DNA from: Ga0077527 sp964433345
GTDB taxonomy: Bacteria; Pseudomonadota; Gammaproteobacteria; Burkholderiales; SG8-41
Length of the DNA: 64,000 nucleotides
NCBI GenBank assembly: GCA_964433345.1
Contig: CAYSQJ010000003.1
Span: forward strand, 248,001-312,000
Direction of reading: 5' to 3'
Shown here: positions 44,691 through 53,490 of the stretch, one piece after another
Layout of the letters: each line of letters opens with the position of its first letter
Numbering within the stretch: the first letter of the stretch is position 1
Program-made: the position numbers and the translations under genes
The notes under the pieces: model-generated
Databases searched by the model: none
Seen by the model: only the letters and a program-made list of their open reading frames with translations
Told to the model about the DNA's origin: nothing

Positions 44691-46562
44691 TCAGGTCTTG
44701 CGGTAAACCTCGGCGCCCTGCTCGACGAACTCCTTCGCCTTGTCCTGCATGCCCTTCTGCAAGGCCTCCTGCTCGGCGACGCCCTGGGCCGCAGCGTAAT
44801 CGCGAACGTCCTGGGTGATCTTCATCGAGCAGAAATGCGGCCCGCACATCGAGCAGAAATGCGCCAGCTTCGCGCCCTGCTGCGGCAGCGTCTCGTCGTG
44901 GAACTCGCGCGCCTTGTCCGGATCGAGGCCGAGGTTGAACTGGTCCTCCCAGCGGAATTCGAAACGCGCTTTCGACAGTGCATTGTCGCGGATCTGCGCA
45001 CCGGGATGACCCTTGCCGAGGTCGGCGGCATGCGCCGCCACCTTGTAGGCCATGATGCCGTCCTTGACGTCGTTCTTGTCAGGCAGTCCGAGGTGCTCTT
45101 TCGGCGTGACATAACACAGCATCGCCGTGCCGTACCAGCCGATCATCGCCGCACCGATCGCCGAGGTGATGTGGTCGTAGCCCGGCGCGATGTCGGTGGT
45201 CAGCGGCCCCAGCGTGTAGAACGGCGCCTCGTCGCAGTACTTCAGCTGCAGCTCCATGTTCTCCTTGATCATGTGCATCGGCACATGCCCCGGGCCTTCG
45301 ATCATGGTCTGCACATCGTGTTTCCACGCAATTTTGGTGAGCTCGCCCAGAGTCTTCAGCTCGGCCAGCTGCGCCTCGTCATTGGCGTCATAGATCGAGC
45401 CCGGGCGCAATCCATCGCCCAGCGAGAATGCGACGTCGTACTGCTTGAGTAATTCGCAGATTTCCTCGAAGTGGGTGTAGAGGAAGCTCTCCTTGTGGTG
45501 TGCGAGGCACCACTTGGCCATGATCGAGCCGCCGCGCGAGACGATGCCGGTCATGCGTTTCGCGGTCATCGGGATGTAGGGCAGTCGCACGCCGGCATGC
45601 ACCGTGAAGTAGTCGACGCCCTGCTCGCACTGCTCGATCAGCGTGTCGCGGTAGATTTCCCAGGTCAGTTCCTCGGCCTTGCCGTCGACCTTTTCCAGCG
45701 CCTGGTAGATAGGCACCGTGCCGATAGGCACCGGCGAGTTGCGGATGATCCACTCGCGGGTCTCGTGGATGTGCTGGCCGGTCGAGAGGTCCATCACCGT
45801 GTCGCCGCCCCAGCGGATCGCCCAGGTCATTTTCTCGACTTCTTCCTGGATGCCGGAGGTCACCGCCGAGTTGCCGATGTTGGCATTGATCTTCACCAGG
45901 AAGTTGCGGCCGATGATCATCGGCTCGATTTCCGGGTGGTTGATGTTGACCGGAATGATCGCGCGACCGCGCGCCACTTCGTCGCGCACGAACTCGGGCG
46001 TGATGACTTTCGGAATCGCCGCACCGAAATGCTGGCCGGGATGCTGTTTGGTCAGCAGCTCGGAGAGGCCCTCGCGGCGCTGGTTCTCGCGGATCGCGAT
46101 GTATTCCATTTCCGGCGTGATGATGCCCTTGCGCGCATAGTGCATCTGGGTCACGTTCATGCCGGGCTTAGCCCGTCGCGGCTGGCGCGCCAGGTTGAAG
46201 CGCAGGCTCGCAAGCTTGGGATCGGCCAGCCGTTCCTGCCCGTAGCGCGAGCTCGGGCCGGTCAAGGCCTCGGTGTCGCCGCGCGCCTCGATCCACGGCT
46301 GGCGCAATGCCGGCAATCCGGAGCGGATGTCGATCTTCACCGCCGGGTCGGTGTAGGGACCCGAAGTGTCGTAAACGAAAATCGGCGGATTCTTTTCCGC
46401 GCCCATCGAGGCCGGCGTGTCCGACTGCGTGATCTCGCGCATCGGCACGCGGATGTCGGGGCGCGAACCCTCGACGTAGACCTTGCGCGAATTGGGCAGG
46501 GGCTTGACCGTGCCTTCGTCGACGCGGGCCGTTGCATTCAGGAACTTGGGATTGGCATTCAT
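44691..46562 (-). CDS. thiC: Phosphomethylpyrimidine synthase ThiC
   Basis: A radical-SAM enzyme converting aminoimidazole ribotide to HMP phosphate in thiamine synthesis. Its 623 residues contain the family blocks RVPMREITQSDTP, VNANIGNSAVTSG and EGPGHVPMHMIKENM, and the C-terminal [4Fe-4S] motif CSMCGPHFCSM. A TPP riboswitch lies upstream in the leader, so thiamine pyrophosphate is expected to shut off expression. No other thi gene is in the window. Confidence 0.97.
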   Translation of the reverse strand: MNANPKFLNATARVDEGTVKPLPNSRKVYVEGSRPDIRVPMREITQSDTPASMGAEKNPPIFVYDTSGPYTDPAVKIDIRSGLPALRQPWIEARGDTEALTGPSSRYGQERLADPKLASLRFNLARQPRRAKPGMNVTQMHYARKGIITPEMEYIAIRENQRREGLSELLTKQHPGQHFGAAIPKVITPEFVRDEVARGRAIIPVNINHPEIEPMIIGRNFLVKINANIGNSAVTSGIQEEVEKMTWAIRWGGDTVMDLSTGQHIHETREWIIRNSPVPIGTVPIYQALEKVDGKAEELTWEIYRDTLIEQCEQGVDYFTVHAGVRLPYIPMTAKRMTGIVSRGGSIMAKWCLAHHKESFLYTHFEEICELLKQYDVAFSLGDGLRPGSIYDANDEAQLAELKTLGELTKIAWKHDVQTMIEGPGHVPMHMIKENMELQLKYCDEAPFYTLGPLTTDIAPGYDHITSAIGAAMIGWYGTAMLCYVTPKEHLGLPDKNDVKDGIMAYKVAAHAADLGKGHPGAQIRDNALSKARFEFRWEDQFNLGLDPDKAREFHDETLPQQGAKLAHFCSMCGPHFCSMKITQDVRDYAAAQGVAEQEALQKGMQDKAKEFVEQGAEVYRKT

Positions 46563-46633
46563 GGTTCGCTCCGTAATCTCTGCGGAACCGCGGGAGGAAC
46601 ACGAGCGGAGGAAACGACAGGACCCTGCGCCAC

Positions 46634-46712
46634 GCTTCCCTACGACGGCATTACCCGTATCAGGTTATAAGGGTTTTTCTCACCCGGCGATGTCCGTCGC
46701 CAGGACCCCTAC
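46634..46712 (-). promoter_or_regulatory. TPP riboswitch (THI element) upstream of thiC
   Basis: On the minus strand the conserved THI-box parts appear in order: TAGGGGTCC, the GGGTGAGA loop followed by ACCC, AACCTGATACGGGTAATGCC, and CGTAGGGAAGCG. These correspond to the HMP- and pyrophosphate-binding helices. It begins about 70 bases before the thiC ATG. Confidence 0.93.
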
Positions 46713-46834
46713 GTGTGATGTTTACGCTAAAGGAAATATGGGATAATTGCAAGGTGCCGGAAAGGTCGTTCCGGCACCTGTTTCAGACCTGAAACGCCGT
46801 TTCCGACAAGTTCCAGACAAGCCACCGCCCGGCC

Positions 46835-47518
46835 ATGAACAGCATCACCTCCACCGTACCCCGCATCGACATAGAGCACGCCCGCTTCAACATGGTCGAA
46901 CAGCAGATCCGGCCCTGGGATGTACTCGATCCGTCCGTGCTCGACCTGCTGATGCGGATGCGCCGCGAGGATTTCGTGCCGGCCGAGCACCGCGCGCTGG
47001 CTTTCGCCGACCTTGAAATCCCGCTCGGCCACGGCGAAACCATGCTGTCGCCGAAACTCGAGGCCCGGATGCTGCAGGAACTTGCCGTAGGCGCCGGGGA
47101 TTCAGTCCTCGAAGTCGGTACCGGCAGCGGCTATATGACGGCTCTGCTCGCCAGCCTCGGCCGCCATGTCTACAGCGTCGACATCGTGTCCGAGTTCACG
47201 CGTGCCGCAGCGCCGAAGCTCGCCGCAGCCGGCATCAGCAACATCACCCTCGAAACCGGCGATGCCGCGCGCGGCTGGGACAAGCACGGCCCCTACGACG
47301 TCATCGTGCTGACCGGTTCGGTGCCGGTGCTGCCGGAAAGTTTCCAGTTGAGCCTGAAACCCGGCGGACGGCTGCTGGCTGTCGTCGGCACTGCGCCGGC
47401 AATGCAGGCGCAGCTGATTACCTGCGCCGGCAACAACGCCTTCCGCAGCGTCACCCTCTTCGAAACCTGCATCCCGCCGCTGAAAAATGCGCCGCGGCTG
47501 CAACGTTTCGTGTTCTGA
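46835..47518 (+). CDS. Protein-L-isoaspartate O-methyltransferase-like protein
   Basis: A 227-residue SAM-dependent methyltransferase of the PCMT family, which repairs isoaspartyl residues. It shows MVEQQIRPWDVLD, REDFVPAEHRALAFAD, the SAM loop VLEVGTGSGYMTALLA and GDAARGWDKHGPYDVIVLTG. The pre-SAM motif of classical Pcm (SQP in most) reads MLSPKLEARML, as in the group often found next to tolC. It is 15 bp upstream of tolC, so probably cotranscribed. Actual repair activity is inferred. Confidence 0.88.
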   Translation: MNSITSTVPRIDIEHARFNMVEQQIRPWDVLDPSVLDLLMRMRREDFVPAEHRALAFADLEIPLGHGETMLSPKLEARMLQELAVGAGDSVLEVGTGSGYMTALLASLGRHVYSVDIVSEFTRAAAPKLAAAGISNITLETGDAARGWDKHGPYDVIVLTGSVPVLPESFQLSLKPGGRLLAVVGTAPAMQAQLITCAGNNAFRSVTLFETCIPPLKNAPRLQRFVF

Positions 47519-47533
47519 CACGTCAAACCCGGC

Positions 47534-48865
47534 ATGCGTCGATTATTCAACGGCCTTTTAACCGCCTGCGTGCTGCTTCAGGCCGCGCCGGCGACCGCCG
47601 CCGACCTGCTTGAAATTTACCGTGCAGCGCTCGCTTCGGACCCGGTGTACAGCGCCGCACGCGCCAGCTGGACCGCGGCACAGGAAAAACTGCCGCAGGG
47701 CCGTGCCGGACTGCTGCCCCAGGCCTCGCTGTCCGCTTCCACCCAGCATAACGACCGTGACCTGAACTTCCGCAGCCCGACCCAGCCCGGCACCAATTCG
47801 CAGTTCAATTCCAACTCGGCCTCGATCTCGATCACCCAGCCGATCTACCGCCAGCAGAACCTGGCCGCCTACGAACAGGGCAAGATCCAGGTCGCGCTCG
47901 CCGATGTGCAGCTCGCGGTCGCCGAACAGGACCTGATCCTGCGTGCCGCACAGGCCTATTTCGACGTGCTGCTGGCGCGCGACAGCGTCGCCTTCGCCGA
48001 ATCGCAGAAAGCCGCCATCGGCCAGCAGCTGGAGCAGGCCAAGCGCAATTTCGAAGTCGGCAACGCCACCATCACCGACACCCACGAGGCGCAGGCCCGC
48101 TACGACCTGGTCACTGCGCAGGAAATCGCCGCGCGCAACGACCTCGAGGTCCGCAACCGCGCACTGGAGCAGCTGATCGGCCGCGCTGCGCCTCGCCTTG
48201 CCCTGCTCGGCAAGCGCTTCACGCTGCAGGCGCCGGAACCGGCATCGATGGAATCCTGGGTCGAACAGGCGCGCAATGCGAGCCTGCAGGTGCGCGCGGC
48301 AAGGGAAAGCCTCCAGCTATCCACGCAGGAAGTACGGCGCAACCGCGGCGCGCATCATCCGACTCTCGATGCCTATGCCACGGTCACCGAATCCTCCTCC
48401 GGCGCGGGCACCCAGGGCGCCGTGGGCACCGACACCAGCTCCAAGGTGATCGGCCTGCAACTCGCGATCCCGCTGTATCAGGGCGGCGCGATCAGCTCGC
48501 GCGTGCGCGAAGCGCTCGCCAACGAATTGAAGGCGCGCCAGGATCTCGAGAATGCAAACCGCACCGCGGAACTCGCCGCGCGCCAGGGTTATCTCGGCGT
48601 CACCAGCGGCATCGCGCAGGTGCGTGCGCTGGAAGCGGCACTGGTGTCCAACCAGAGCTCGCTCGATTCAACGCGCCTCGGCCAGGAAGTCGGCGTGCGC
48701 ACCCAGGTCGACGTGCTCAATGCGCAGCAGCAATTGTTCAGCGCGCGGCGCGACCTCGCGCAGGCCCGTTACAACTACATCCTCTCCCTGCTGCGCCTCA
48801 AGGCCGCAGCCGGCCAGCTCAGCGAAGCCGACCTGGAACGCGTCAACAGCTGGCTGGAAAAGTAA
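47534..48865 (+). CDS. tolC: TolC-family outer-membrane channel
   Basis: A type I secretion/efflux outer-membrane channel of 443 residues. It has a signal peptide (FNGLLTACVLLQAAPATAA), the N-terminal DLLEIYRAALASDPVYSAARA repeat and the matching C-terminal repeat, with long coiled-coil helices between. Signatures include VQLAVAEQDLILRAAQAYFDVL and LAIPLYQGGAISSRVREA. It can serve several exporters, including the MacAB-like system about 3.4 kb away on the other strand. Confidence 0.94.
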   Translation: MRRLFNGLLTACVLLQAAPATAADLLEIYRAALASDPVYSAARASWTAAQEKLPQGRAGLLPQASLSASTQHNDRDLNFRSPTQPGTNSQFNSNSASISITQPIYRQQNLAAYEQGKIQVALADVQLAVAEQDLILRAAQAYFDVLLARDSVAFAESQKAAIGQQLEQAKRNFEVGNATITDTHEAQARYDLVTAQEIAARNDLEVRNRALEQLIGRAAPRLALLGKRFTLQAPEPASMESWVEQARNASLQVRAARESLQLSTQEVRRNRGAHHPTLDAYATVTESSSGAGTQGAVGTDTSSKVIGLQLAIPLYQGGAISSRVREALANELKARQDLENANRTAELAARQGYLGVTSGIAQVRALEAALVSNQSSLDSTRLGQEVGVRTQVDVLNAQQQLFSARRDLAQARYNYILSLLRLKAAAGQLSEADLERVNSWLEK

Positions 48866-48877
48866 AAATACTAATAA

Positions 48878-48890
48878 AATCAAATAGTTA
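48878..48890 (+). promoter_or_regulatory. IHF-type site downstream of tolC
   Basis: AATCAAATAGTTA fully matches WATCAANNNNTTR with an AT-rich 5' flank. It lies 12 bases after the tolC stop and immediately before the first REP hairpin. IHF sites beside REP clusters are known in enterobacteria; binding here is inferred. Confidence 0.5.
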
Positions 48891-48901
48891 TATCGAACCC
48901 C

Positions 48902-48994
48902 GTAGCCCGGAGGAAGGCCGCAGGCCTGAGTCCGGGAACGCCGTCGCCCATCGCGGCGACTGCCCCGGATTCCGCTGCGCTCCATCCGGGCTAC
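48902..48994. repeat. REP pair (inverted), upstream of the transposase gene
   Basis: A roughly 93-bp imperfect palindrome that starts GTAGCCCGG and ends CCGGGCTAC. Each half contains its own small hairpin (GGAAGGCCGCAGGCC on the left). The 5' GTAG plus adjoining hairpin is the hallmark of REP sequences recognised by REP-associated transposases. It sits between tolC and that transposase gene. Confidence 0.88.
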
Positions 48995-49052
48995 AACCCC
49001 GTAACCTGATTCACCCATAGCTCCACCAGCGATCGGGGAATACACTTTTGCG

Positions 49053-49583
49053 ATGGTGCGCTACCGTCGCAATCCCGTTCCGGGCGGAACCTATTTCTTC
49101 ACGGTCACCCTGTTCGACCGTAAGAAGGACTGGCTGGTGAAACACGTGGATCTGCTGCGGGACGCACTACGCCAGACCCAACAATTGCAGCCATTTGAAA
49201 TCGATGCGATGGTGATATTGCCGGATCACCTGCATGCGGTCTGGACCCTGCCGCCGGATGATGCGGAATTTGCGCAACGATGGCGCGCAATCAAGAGCCG
49301 CTTCAGCCGCGCGCTCTCGAAATCCGGCGTGCCGGTACGGCAATCCGCTGACGGCACGTATGGCGTCTGGCAGCCACGGTATTGGGAGCACACCATCCGG
49401 GACGATCAGGACTTTGCACATCACGTGGATTACATCCATTACAACCCGGTGAAGCACGGTCACGTGGCACGCGTGGCCGATTGGCCGCATTCATCGTTTC
49501 ATCGATATGTGCGCGCGGGACAGCTGCCAGCGGATTGGGGCGGCGTGCCGATCGAGGATAAGTCGCAGCGACACGGCGAATAA
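49053..49583 (+). CDS. REP-associated tyrosine transposase (RAYT)
   Basis: A 176-residue Y1/HUH nuclease. The HUH pair is His59/His61 in ILPDHLHAVW and the likely nucleophile is Tyr127 or Tyr130 in YIHYNPVKHG. The N-terminus (RRNPVPGGTYFFTVTL) is typical of RAYTs, single-copy chromosomal relatives of IS200/IS605 transposases that act on REP hairpins. REP copies flank it on both sides (48902-48994 and 49624-49952). The gene appears intact. Confidence 0.93.
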   Translation: MVRYRRNPVPGGTYFFTVTLFDRKKDWLVKHVDLLRDALRQTQQLQPFEIDAMVILPDHLHAVWTLPPDDAEFAQRWRAIKSRFSRALSKSGVPVRQSADGTYGVWQPRYWEHTIRDDQDFAHHVDYIHYNPVKHGHVARVADWPHSSFHRYVRAGQLPADWGGVPIEDKSQRHGE

Positions 49584-49623
49584 CCCGGACGGTGGATCGG
49601 TGCGCGATGCATGGGGATATTGC

Positions 49624-49952
49624 GTAGCCCGGGGGAAGGCCGCAGGCCTGAGTCCGGGGCCGCGGTGGCCTATCGCTACGACTGACCCGGATTCCGCTGC
49701 GCTCCATCCGGGCTACAAATACATACCGCATCGGAAATCGCGTAGCCCGGAGGAAGGCCGCAGGCCTGAGTCCGGGACCACGGTGGCCTATCGCTACGAC
49801 TGACCCGGATTCCGCTGCGCTCCATCCGGGCTACAAATACATACCGCATCGGAAATTGTGTAGCCCGGAGGAAGGCCGCAGGCCTGAGTCCGGGACCACG
49901 GTGGCCTATGGCTGCGACTGACCCGGATTCCGCTGCGCTCCATCCGGGCTAC
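49624..49952. repeat. Tandem array of three REP pairs, 118-bp period
   Basis: Three copies at 49624-49716, 49742-49834 and 49860-49952, each about 93 bp and of the same type as 48902-48994, separated by the same 25-bp spacer (AAATACATACCGCATCGG and variants). The period is exactly 118 bp. The last copy overlaps the 3' end of waaA. The stretch from 49584 to 49905 contains only this array and no gene. Confidence 0.92.
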
Positions 49953-51216
49953 GGATGCCGGATTCCGGAATCAGCAGCTGCTGCATCACCCGCTGCGTCG
50001 CGCCGCGATAGGAATCGGTAAACGCCAATCCCGCCTGCGCCATCGCACGGCGACGTTCCGCATCCCGCGCCAGCTGCAGGGACAGCGGCAAGGCCTCGTC
50101 GAAATCCGCCGCGCGCAGGGCGGCGCCTGCGGCCACCGCGGCATCCGCCGCTTCCGCAAAATTGTAAGTCGACGGCCCGAGGATCACCGGCTTGCCCAGC
50201 GCGCAGGGCTCGATCAGGTTCTGCGCGCCATACGACAGGAAACTGCCGCCGAGCAGCGCCACATCGCAGGCGGCGTAATAGAAATACATTTCGCCGAGGC
50301 TGTCGCCGAGCAGCACCGCCGTGTCCGCGGCAATCACTGCGTCCGAGCTGCGTCGCTGCATCCGCAACCCGCGCGCGGCCACCAGCGCAGCGACGGCATC
50401 AAAGCGCTGCGGATGCCGCGGCACGATCACCAGCAGCGCATCACCGAGACCGTTGCGCTGCACGGCATCGAGCAGCAGCGCCTCCTCACCGTCGCGCGTG
50501 CTCGCCGCCAGCAGCACCGGCCGCGCGCCGAGATCCGCGCGCAACGCGCGGCCCGCGGCAACCTGCTCCGCCGGCACTTCGATGTCGAACTTGAGATTGC
50601 CGGTGACGGTGACCGCAGGCGCGCCGAGTTCGCGCAGTCTTTCCGCGTCCGCGGCGGTCTGCGCCGTCACCGCCGTCAGCGCGCGCAAGGCGTCACGCGC
50701 CAGCGCGCCCGTGCGACGGTACCCCGCCTGCGAACGCGCCGACAGCCGGGCGTTCACCAGGTACAGCGGAATCCGCCGTGCCGCCGCCGCATGGATCAGG
50801 TTGGGCCAGATCTCGGTTTCGATCAGCACGCCGGTCACCGGGCGGAAACGCGCGAGGAAACGGGCCACCGCACCGGGCTGATCGTACGGCAGATAACACT
50901 GCAGCACCCCGTCGCCGAACAGCGCGGCTCCGGTCTCGCGCCCGGTCGGTGTCATGTGGGTGAGCAGGACGCGGTGGCCGCGGTACCGCGCCTGCAGCGC
51001 GCGGATCAGCGGCGCCGCCGCACGGGTCTCGCCCACCGACACCGCATGCACCCAGATCCACGGTCCCGCGTCGACAGCGCCGCGATAAAAACCGAAACGC
51101 TCCGCCACATGGTCCAGATACTCCGGCTGCCACCGCGCGCGCCACAGCAGCCGCAGCAGGAGCAGCGGCGTGGCGACGTACCACAGCAATGAATACGCGA
51201 AGCGCGCGACACTCAT
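49906..51216 (-). CDS. waaA: 3-deoxy-D-manno-octulosonic acid transferase
   Basis: It attaches Kdo to lipid A in the inner leaflet of the cytoplasmic membrane. The 436-residue protein has an N-terminal anchor (AYSLLWYVATPLLLLRLLWRA), the GT30 blocks WIWVHAVSVGETRAAAPLI and LIETEIWPNLIHAA, and LLGGSFLSYGAQNLIEPCALG near the C-terminus. The ATG at 51216 overlaps the waaC stop. The last 16 or so residues (SPDGAQRNPGQSQP) are encoded by REP sequence and are not part of the enzyme family. Confidence 0.95.
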   Translation of the reverse strand: MSVARFAYSLLWYVATPLLLLRLLWRARWQPEYLDHVAERFGFYRGAVDAGPWIWVHAVSVGETRAAAPLIRALQARYRGHRVLLTHMTPTGRETGAALFGDGVLQCYLPYDQPGAVARFLARFRPVTGVLIETEIWPNLIHAAAARRIPLYLVNARLSARSQAGYRRTGALARDALRALTAVTAQTAADAERLRELGAPAVTVTGNLKFDIEVPAEQVAAGRALRADLGARPVLLAASTRDGEEALLLDAVQRNGLGDALLVIVPRHPQRFDAVAALVAARGLRMQRRSSDAVIAADTAVLLGDSLGEMYFYYAACDVALLGGSFLSYGAQNLIEPCALGKPVILGPSTYNFAEAADAAVAAGAALRAADFDEALPLSLQLARDAERRRAMAQAGLAFTDSYRGATQRVMQQLLIPESGIRSPDGAQRNPGQSQP

Positions 51217-52166
51217 GCCAGCCACTCCAGCGCCGCCGTGATGACTTCTTCTGCCGAGGGCGCAGCACCGGGTCCGCCGAGATTGCGCGCCTGCCGGCAG
51301 GCATACAGCCCGGTGGCCGACGGTTCGGTCGCACAGTAAATGCCGAGGGTCGGCGCGCCCAGCGCGCCGGCGAGATGGGCCAGGCCGGTGTCGGTGCCGA
51401 CGACGATGCGCGCGCGCGCCAGCAGCGGCGCCAATGCGTCAATGCCCAGCCTCTGCGGCACCCGGGCGCGCGGGATCTGCGCCGCCAATTGCTCGCTGCG
51501 TTCACATTCCGCCGGCGTGCCCCAGGGCAGCAGGCAGACCAGTCCGCGCGAGGCCAGGGCGTTGCCGAGCGCGATCCAGTGCGCCTCCGGCCACAGCTTG
51601 CGTTCCGCGCTGGTCGCATGCAGCAGCACCGCATGCGGCCCTTCATCCAACCCGACCGGCAAGGGCCCCTCCGCGCGGATGCCGTACTGTGCCGGCCCGG
51701 CCGACGAGTAGCCCAGGGCTAGCGCGGCAAGCCGGCGATTGCGCTCCACCGCATTCGGCCCCCAGGGCACAGCGTGAACATGATCGTAAAACCAGCCCAG
51801 CGGCTCGCGCGAACTCGCGCGGTCCAGCCCGTGACGCAGGCCGCGTGCCGCGCACGCGATCCACGCGCTTTTGAACAAGCCCTGGGTATCGATCACCGCG
51901 TCATAGTTCTGCGCGCGCAGTTCGCGCAGGAACTGCCGCAGCTCGCGCCACACCCGCGGCTGCCAGGGCGTGCGCCGCCAGCGCCGCAGGGCAAGCGGCA
52001 GCACCCGCGAAACACCCGGGTGCAGACGCGGTATCGCGGCAAAGGCCTCCTCGACCACCCAGTCGACGGCGACCCCGGGCAAGGCCGCCGCGATGTCGGA
52101 AACCACCGGCAGGTTGTGCACGACATCGCCCAGCGAAGAGGTTTTGATCAGCAGGATGCGCGGCAT
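51213..52166 (-). CDS. waaC: Lipopolysaccharide heptosyltransferase I
   Basis: It transfers the first heptose to Kdo of the LPS inner core. The GT9 family product has 317 residues: MPRILLIKTSSLGDVVHNLP at the N-terminus, the acceptor/donor regions DTQGLFKSAWIA and LLHATSAERKLWPEAHW, and VGTDTGLAHLAGALGAPTLGIY. It is followed by waaA with a 4-bp overlap. This two-gene unit is bracketed by REP arrays in opposite orientations. Confidence 0.95.
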   Translation of the reverse strand: MPRILLIKTSSLGDVVHNLPVVSDIAAALPGVAVDWVVEEAFAAIPRLHPGVSRVLPLALRRWRRTPWQPRVWRELRQFLRELRAQNYDAVIDTQGLFKSAWIACAARGLRHGLDRASSREPLGWFYDHVHAVPWGPNAVERNRRLAALALGYSSAGPAQYGIRAEGPLPVGLDEGPHAVLLHATSAERKLWPEAHWIALGNALASRGLVCLLPWGTPAECERSEQLAAQIPRARVPQRLGIDALAPLLARARIVVGTDTGLAHLAGALGAPTLGIYCATEPSATGLYACRQARNLGGPGAAPSAEEVITAALEWLA

Positions 52167-52304
52167 TGGCGCGGTATCTTTATATTTTCTGAAGATTGCC
52201 GAAACTCTGGGCCGCAGGTTAGCACTCGAGGACAGAAAAGCAAGGCACAGCCCGGGTGCAGCCCTGCACTTAGTCCGAGGCGGTCATTGCCATCGGCTAC
52301 TGCG

Positions 52305-52695
52305 TTCCCGGACTCCGGCCTTACGGCCTTCCTCCGGGCTACATCGATCCCAACACACACGGGGTTGTAGCCCGGAAGCAGCGAAGCGGAATCCGGGTCG
52401 ATTGATGCCATTGGCAACCGTGGTCCCGGACTCCGGCCTTGCGGCCTTCCTCCGGGCTACATCGATCCCAACACACACGGGGTTGTAGCCCGGAAGCAGC
52501 GAAGCGGAATCCGGGTCGATTGATGCCATTGGCAACCGTGGTCCCGGACTCCGGCCTTGCGGCCTTCCTCCGGGCTACATCGATCCCAACACACACGGGG
52601 TTGTAGCCCGGAAGCAGCGAAGCGGAATCCGGGTCGATTGATGCCATTGGCAACCGTGGTCCCGGACTCCGGCCTGCGGCCTTCCTCCGGGCTAC
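52305..52695. repeat. REP-pair array, 118-bp period, opposite orientation
   Basis: A partial copy (about 52305-52342) and three full copies at 52367-52460, 52485-52578 and 52603-52695. Each runs GTAGCCCGGAAGCAGCGAAG to CCTCCGGGCTAC, essentially the reverse complement of the copies at 49624-49952, with a 24-bp spacer (ATCGATCCCAACACACACGG). The period is again 118 bp. The region 52167-52708 holds no gene. Confidence 0.92.
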
Positions 52696-52708
52696 CCCTT
52701 GCTTCGGG

Positions 52709-53068
52709 ATGCATCCCGACAGAAGTTCACTTGGGAACAGTGCTGCAACCAGCCCCCCCGCTGTAAAGCGTCACTTTACGCATTACAATCGACCTAGGAG
52801 TTTTCGCCACAAGGGCATTGAAGCGTTTTTCCTGACCGGCAGCAAAGCGGGCATTCAAGCCCGCCATGCGACAAAACTGCGAATCATGCTGACGGCACTG
52901 GATAACGCGAAAAATTCCGGGGATTTGAATGCACCCGGCTGGCGCTTGCACAAGTTGAGTGGCGACCTCAAAGGTTTTTTCTCGATCACTGTCAACGGCA
53001 ACTGGAGATTGATTTTCCGTTTTGAAGGCAAGGATGCCGAATTGGTCGATTACCTGGATTATCACTGA
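52709..53068 (+). CDS. higB: HigB-type toxin of a HigBA module
   Basis: A RelE-superfamily mRNA interferase. The family core starts at residue 31 (SFRHKGIEAFFLTGS), followed by HATKLRIMLTALDNA, GWRLHKLSGDLKGFFSI and VNGNWRLIFRF. Relatives begin one or two residues before SFRHKG, but here no ATG, GTG or TTG is in frame at that point. The only canonical start is ATG 52709, which adds 30 non-family residues and lies upstream of a palindromic operator. Either an unusual start is used or expression of the toxin is impaired. higA follows after 14 bp. Confidence 0.8.
   Translation: MHPDRSSLGNSAATSPPAVKRHFTHYNRPRSFRHKGIEAFFLTGSKAGIQARHATKLRIMLTALDNAKNSGDLNAPGWRLHKLSGDLKGFFSITVNGNWRLIFRFEGKDAELVDYLDYH
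52763..52779. promoter_or_regulatory. Palindromic operator of higBA
   Basis: The perfect inverted repeat GTAAAG-N5-CTTTAC is followed by a possible -10 hexamer TACAAT (52784-52789). The position just before the toxin core suits autorepression by the HigA antitoxin. Binding is inferred. Confidence 0.6.
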
Positions 53069-53082
53069 CAAGGATTTTTAGA

Positions 53083-53361
53083 ATGACCCGCATGCATAAC
53101 CCTGCGCATCCCGGTGAAGTACTGCGGGAATATTTGCCGGAGTCGCTGGGCGTAACGGAAGCGGCCAAGCGCCTCGGCGTCACGCGGCAGGCGCTGTCAG
53201 CCCTGCTCAACGGGCGCGCCGGCATCAGTGCCGAGATGGCATTACGGCTCGAAGCCGCGCTGGGCACCAGCGCCGAAATGTGGATCGAAATGCAGGCGGG
53301 CCATGATCTGTGGCGGGCACGCCAGCAACCTCAGCCCAAGGTACTGAAAATCGCAGTCTGA
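53083..53361 (+). CDS. higA: HigA-family antitoxin
   Basis: A 92-residue XRE-type helix-turn-helix antitoxin. Its motifs are MHNPAHPGEVLREYLPESLG, the HTH VTEAAKRLGVTRQALSALLNGRAGIS, and the family tail MALRLEAALGTSAEMWIEMQ. It neutralises the HigB toxin encoded just upstream and would repress the operon. ATG 53083 and 53092 are both possible starts; an AAGGA sequence stands before the first. Confidence 0.92.
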   Translation: MTRMHNPAHPGEVLREYLPESLGVTEAAKRLGVTRQALSALLNGRAGISAEMALRLEAALGTSAEMWIEMQAGHDLWRARQQPQPKVLKIAV

Positions 53362-53490
53362 CGACGCTGGCCGCCAGGGCGAATAACTCGCCCTCTAGTA
53401 CCCGTATCCCCCGGGACGCCGCAAAGTAAAAACCCTGGATCGGGCAAGCAAGTGGAATCAAGGCCAGTCCATCACCATTAGTTTCCGCGG

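Noticed and set aside
49624..52695. Regularly spaced repeats that could suggest a CRISPR array
   Set aside because: The repeated units are 93-94 bp palindromes, the spacers are identical within an array, and there are no cas genes.
52284..52714. Overlapping repetitive open frames translating to near-identical peptides across the REP array
   Set aside because: They are translations of the 118-bp REP repeats with no ribosome-binding sites and no family resemblance.
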